Shown in pieces: positions 5,168 to 7,919 of a DNA stretch of 7,919 nt. Under the pieces are notes generated by a model that saw only the letters and a program-made list of their open reading frames with translations, was not told the origin of the DNA and did no database searches. The first letter of the stretch is position 1; every line of letters starts with the position of its first letter. The position numbers were made by a program, and so were the translations under genes. The stretch comes from Aliikangiella sp964411875 (GTDB lineage Bacteria > Pseudomonadota > Gammaproteobacteria > Enterobacterales > Kangiellaceae), in assembly GCA_964411875.1 (NCBI GenBank), contig CAYPMT010000105.1:1-7919 (forward strand), given 5' to 3'.

Positions 5168-7681
5168 ATGTTTAAAAATTATTTAGTTATTGCCTTTAGA
5201 AATTTATGGCGAGATAAAAATTATACAGTCATTAATATTTTGGGCTTAGCGGTGGCCTTAACTGCCTGCTTATTAATTGGTTTATTTGTTCGAGATGAAT
5301 GGTCATTTGATACACATTGGCAAGAAGCTGATGAAATTTATCGCTTCAATAGTGAAATGGTTTTTCCCGGAAGTGATAGGCTTAAGTATGCTGTAGCTCC
5401 TATTATGATGAAAGATGATCTATTGAAATTTTTCCCTGAAGAAATTGAAAGTATTGTTAGGATTGTTGAGTTTAGTGGTAATTTAAGAGTTAATAATGCT
5501 ATTTTTAATGGGAATTTATTTGCTGTTGATTCTGAAATGAAAGATTTTTTTGAGTTAAATATTATTAGTGGGAGTTTAACTAAAGTTTTAGAAAATCCAT
5601 CGAGTATTGCAATTAGTGAGTCATTGGCAAAAAAAATATTTGGTGAAGTTGATAATGTTTTAGGCAAAAGCATAGAAGCTGACCCTGCAAACTATAGTTA
5701 TAGTGAGGATCTAAAAACGTATCAGATAGATGCCATATTTAAAGATTTGCCTCATAACACGATACTAAATTTTAATATGTTGGTAAAACTAGAGGATTTT
5801 AAATTTCCAAGCTGGCTTTTAGATACATGGAGTAATGTTCGAGCTCAGACGTTTTTTAAATTAAAACAAGGAATATCTATAGACCAAGTAAAGTTAAGGC
5901 TTAATCAATTTATTAATAAATATGCTAAGTTCGAGGAAGGATCACTAAATGGACGTAACAAAACGGATACTTTTAAGTTAATACCTGCTCGATTAAAAGA
6001 TATTTATTTAGATGAGCGGCTTGAATTAGGGAAAAAAACAGGGGGGAATAGATTTTTAGTCAATATTCTTATATTTACTTCCATCATAATTCTTGTGTTG
6101 GCAATTATTAATTTTATTAATTTAACTACGGCTAAATCTTCTCTGCGATCTCGAGAGGTTGCTTTAAGAAAAGTGTTAGGTGCAAGAAAAAATCAATTAA
6201 TTCTACAGTTTTTAATTGAGTCAATGTTGTTAGCTTTATTAAGTTTATTTATTGCATTTGTTTTGGTTGAGATATTTTTACCTTTATATAATAATTTTTT
6301 AGGTAAAGAACTGGCATTATCTTTCAATCAATGGTCAACCTGGCTATTAGTTGGGCTGTTAGTTTTAGGTGTTGGTATTGGTGGTGGGTTTTATCCTGCA
6401 TTGATTTTGTCGAGTTTTATGCCAGCTAAAGCTTTAAAAACAAATCGTTCAATTGAATCTAAAGGGACAATGCGGTTAAGAAATTCTTTAGTTATTTTTC
6501 AATTTGTTGTTTCAGTTAGTTTAATTGTTAGCGTTAGTGCCGTCTATTTTCAGATGCGTTTATTGCAAAATATGGATCTTGGTTATAATAAGAATAATCT
6601 ACTGTTAGTTGATTTCACTTCTATGGATAAGAACTTTACGACTGTAGAAAAACCATTGAAAGTATTTAAACAAGAAGTATTAAATTTACCAAGTGTTAAA
6701 AGTGCAGCTTTTTTCGTGAATTATCCTTATCAAGAAGCTGGTGGATATAATGCCTTAGCCGAAATTCCGAATCAATCAATTGGTGGTAATATAATGATAT
6801 CGCGACACCTGGTTGATTTTGATTTTTTTAAGACTTATCAGTTTGAATTGTTAGCAGGACGTTTTTATAATGAAAAAGTTGCTGGCGATAATTTTGATAG
6901 AGAAGTATCTCAGGAGAACGCTGAGTTATTTGAATTATCTAGCATAATCAGGCAGAACATTATTATCAATGAGACAGCCGTACGACAACTTGATTTAGGA
7001 ACACCAGAAAAAGCAATTGGAAAAGAATTCACCATTGATAATCGTAACTATTTATTAACGATTGTTGGTGTTGTTAAAGATGCACGGATTAAGTCTTTAG
7101 CTAAGCCCCCTCGTCCTGAACTTTATCAGGGTGTTGATAGGGGGTTCTATTTAGTGCTTAGATATATAAGCGATTTAAATCAAGTCACTGATGATGTCGC
7201 TCGTATTTGGGAAAAAATATTTCTTGGCAATCCGTTTTCTTACCGAGACTTTGATGAGATATTCCAAAGTGAATTGAAAGAAAGTAAGCGATTAGCTCAA
7301 CAGTTAATGGTATTTGCTTTGATTGCTATTATTATCGCTTGCTTAGGTTTATTCGGCTTAGCTAATTTTACTGCTCAACGACGTATTAAGGAAATTGGTT
7401 TGCGTAAAGTGATGGGCGCTAGTGTTATTGATATTCTTAAATTATTACTATGGCAGTTTAGTAAGCCTGTGCTGTTAGCTAACTTAATTGCTTGGCCATT
7501 AATTATTTGGGTGATGAATCGCTGGCTATCTTCTTTTGCTTATCGGATTGATATCTGGTGGTTAGTTGCATTGTGTTGTTTCGGTGGTGTTATTGCTCTG
7601 TTGATTGCTTGGGTAACAGTGATATCTAATGCATTAAAGGTTGCTAAGGCCAATCCGATTAATGCGTTAAGATATGAATAA
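5168..7681 (+). CDS. Large FtsX/MacB-type ABC permease with two fused FtsX modules (8 TM)
   Basis: An 837-aa inner-membrane permease, partner of the ATPase and adaptor just upstream. TM1 (about 20-41) follows the N-terminal MFKNYLVIAFRNLWRDKNYT. A large periplasmic domain (about 45-290) leads to TM2-4 (about 296-319, 346-371, 390-414). TM5 (about 438-461) is followed by a second periplasmic domain (about 465-705) and TM6-8 (about 711-735, 764-784, 796-818). The FtsX cytoplasmic motif occurs twice: EVALRKVLGARKNQL near 330-344 and EIGLRKVMGASVIDI near 742-756. The end, NPINALRYE, is characteristic. MacB has four TMs and works as a dimer; this single chain carries two such halves, the architecture I know best from Bacteroidota permeases. 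GGAAG (5157-5161) is 6 nt before the ATG. MacB-like mechanotransmission export is family knowledge; the substrate is unknown. Confidence 0.94.
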   Translation: MFKNYLVIAFRNLWRDKNYTVINILGLAVALTACLLIGLFVRDEWSFDTHWQEADEIYRFNSEMVFPGSDRLKYAVAPIMMKDDLLKFFPEEIESIVRIVEFSGNLRVNNAIFNGNLFAVDSEMKDFFELNIISGSLTKVLENPSSIAISESLAKKIFGEVDNVLGKSIEADPANYSYSEDLKTYQIDAIFKDLPHNTILNFNMLVKLEDFKFPSWLLDTWSNVRAQTFFKLKQGISIDQVKLRLNQFINKYAKFEEGSLNGRNKTDTFKLIPARLKDIYLDERLELGKKTGGNRFLVNILIFTSIIILVLAIINFINLTTAKSSLRSREVALRKVLGARKNQLILQFLIESMLLALLSLFIAFVLVEIFLPLYNNFLGKELALSFNQWSTWLLVGLLVLGVGIGGGFYPALILSSFMPAKALKTNRSIESKGTMRLRNSLVIFQFVVSVSLIVSVSAVYFQMRLLQNMDLGYNKNNLLLVDFTSMDKNFTTVEKPLKVFKQEVLNLPSVKSAAFFVNYPYQEAGGYNALAEIPNQSIGGNIMISRHLVDFDFFKTYQFELLAGRFYNEKVAGDNFDREVSQENAELFELSSIIRQNIIINETAVRQLDLGTPEKAIGKEFTIDNRNYLLTIVGVVKDARIKSLAKPPRPELYQGVDRGFYLVLRYISDLNQVTDDVARIWEKIFLGNPFSYRDFDEIFQSELKESKRLAQQLMVFALIAIIIACLGLFGLANFTAQRRIKEIGLRKVMGASVIDILKLLLWQFSKPVLLANLIAWPLIIWVMNRWLSSFAYRIDIWWLVALCCFGGVIALLIAWVTVISNALKVAKANPINALRYE

Positions 7682-7798
7682 TTAGGTGAAACTAATTTAA
7701 AATGACCGAAATAATTTATTTGGTGATACGTTAAAATTGTTGTGGGTTATTTGGCAAATGATTTAAACATGTTTTGGATAGGGAAGTAACTTATTGAT

Positions 7799-7919
7799 AT
7801 GAAAGAAGAAGTTAAAGAATATACAAGTAAAGTTTCCAATGCTATGGAGGAGTGTCGTCGGCATGCTTTTGCGTTAGCTTTTCGGCTACTTAATAATCCT
7901 GATGATGCATTTGAGGTAG
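7799..7919 (+). CDS. N-terminus of a probable ECF-type sigma-70 family factor (partial)
   Basis: ATG 7799 opens a frame that runs off the window after 40 codons. The peptide contains CRRHAFALAFRLLNNPDDAF followed by EV. This resembles sigma-70 region 2.1-2.2 of ECF sigma factors, where a pattern like 'xxAxxLxxRLLGNxxDAEDVVQE' is usual. An in-frame TAA at 7787-7789 rules out an ATG start further upstream. The nearest purine-rich stretch, GGGAAG (7781-7786), is 12 nt from the start, longer than ideal. The 117-bp gap after the permease suggests its own promoter, but read-through cannot be excluded. Region 4 and any anti-sigma partner are outside the window, so the class is provisional. Confidence 0.65.
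   Translation, partial: MKEEVKEYTSKVSNAMEECRRHAFALAFRLLNNPDDAFEV

Noticed and set aside
5338..5673. 111-codon minus-strand reading frame inside the permease gene
   Set aside because: It lies wholly antisense to a well-supported permease, has Ser/Leu/Ile-rich shadow composition and no recognisable motif.
7680..7697. Hairpin AATTAG/CTAATT just after the permease stop
   Set aside because: Six-pair stem with a single G-C pair, overlapping the stop codon and lacking a following T-run; not a convincing terminator.
7744..7756. GG...GC pair and TTGGCA upstream of the putative sigma factor gene
   Set aside because: GG to GC spacing is 8, not 10, and TTGGCA used as a -35 has no acceptable -10 at 16-18 bp; no promoter can be supported.

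Overview
This AT-rich window (roughly one third G+C by eye) reads like a chromosomal segment of a low-GC, probably marine or host-associated gammaproteobacterium. The arguments are the NtrC-type two-component pair with a sigma-54 promoter, a DUF1244-type protein at the left edge and a sigma-70-family factor at the right edge. The genus cannot be named from the sequence.

Layout. The end of a plus-strand DUF1244-like gene (1-101) converges on a minus-strand operon. That operon holds an NtrC-family sigma-54 activator (2926-1520) followed by a membrane histidine kinase (1530-142), overlapping by 11 bases. A 185-bp control region follows (2927-3111). The plus strand then carries three closely spaced genes: a HlyD/MacA-like periplasmic adaptor (3112-4452), a MacB/LolD-type ABC ATPase (4473-5150) and a large 8-TM FtsX/MacB-type permease (5168-7681). 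After 117 bp, the first 40 codons of a probable ECF sigma factor run off the right edge (7799-7919).

How it works together. The control region has the parts expected of a sigma-54 enhancer-dependent promoter. There are two 16-bp dyads sharing a half-site, with centres 21 bp apart (2954-2969 and 2975-2990). A possible IHF site lies at 3034-3046. A GG-N10-GC -24/-12 element lies at 3052-3067 and points at the adaptor gene. The simplest reading, which is inference, is a self-contained module: the kinase senses something at or in the membrane, phosphorylates the activator, and the activator bound to the dyads switches on the adjacent ABC export system. No outer-membrane channel is encoded here and the substrate is unknown. 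Two start sites were moved relative to the longest reading frames: adaptor ATG 3112, not GTG 3076, and kinase ATG 1530, not GTG 1560.
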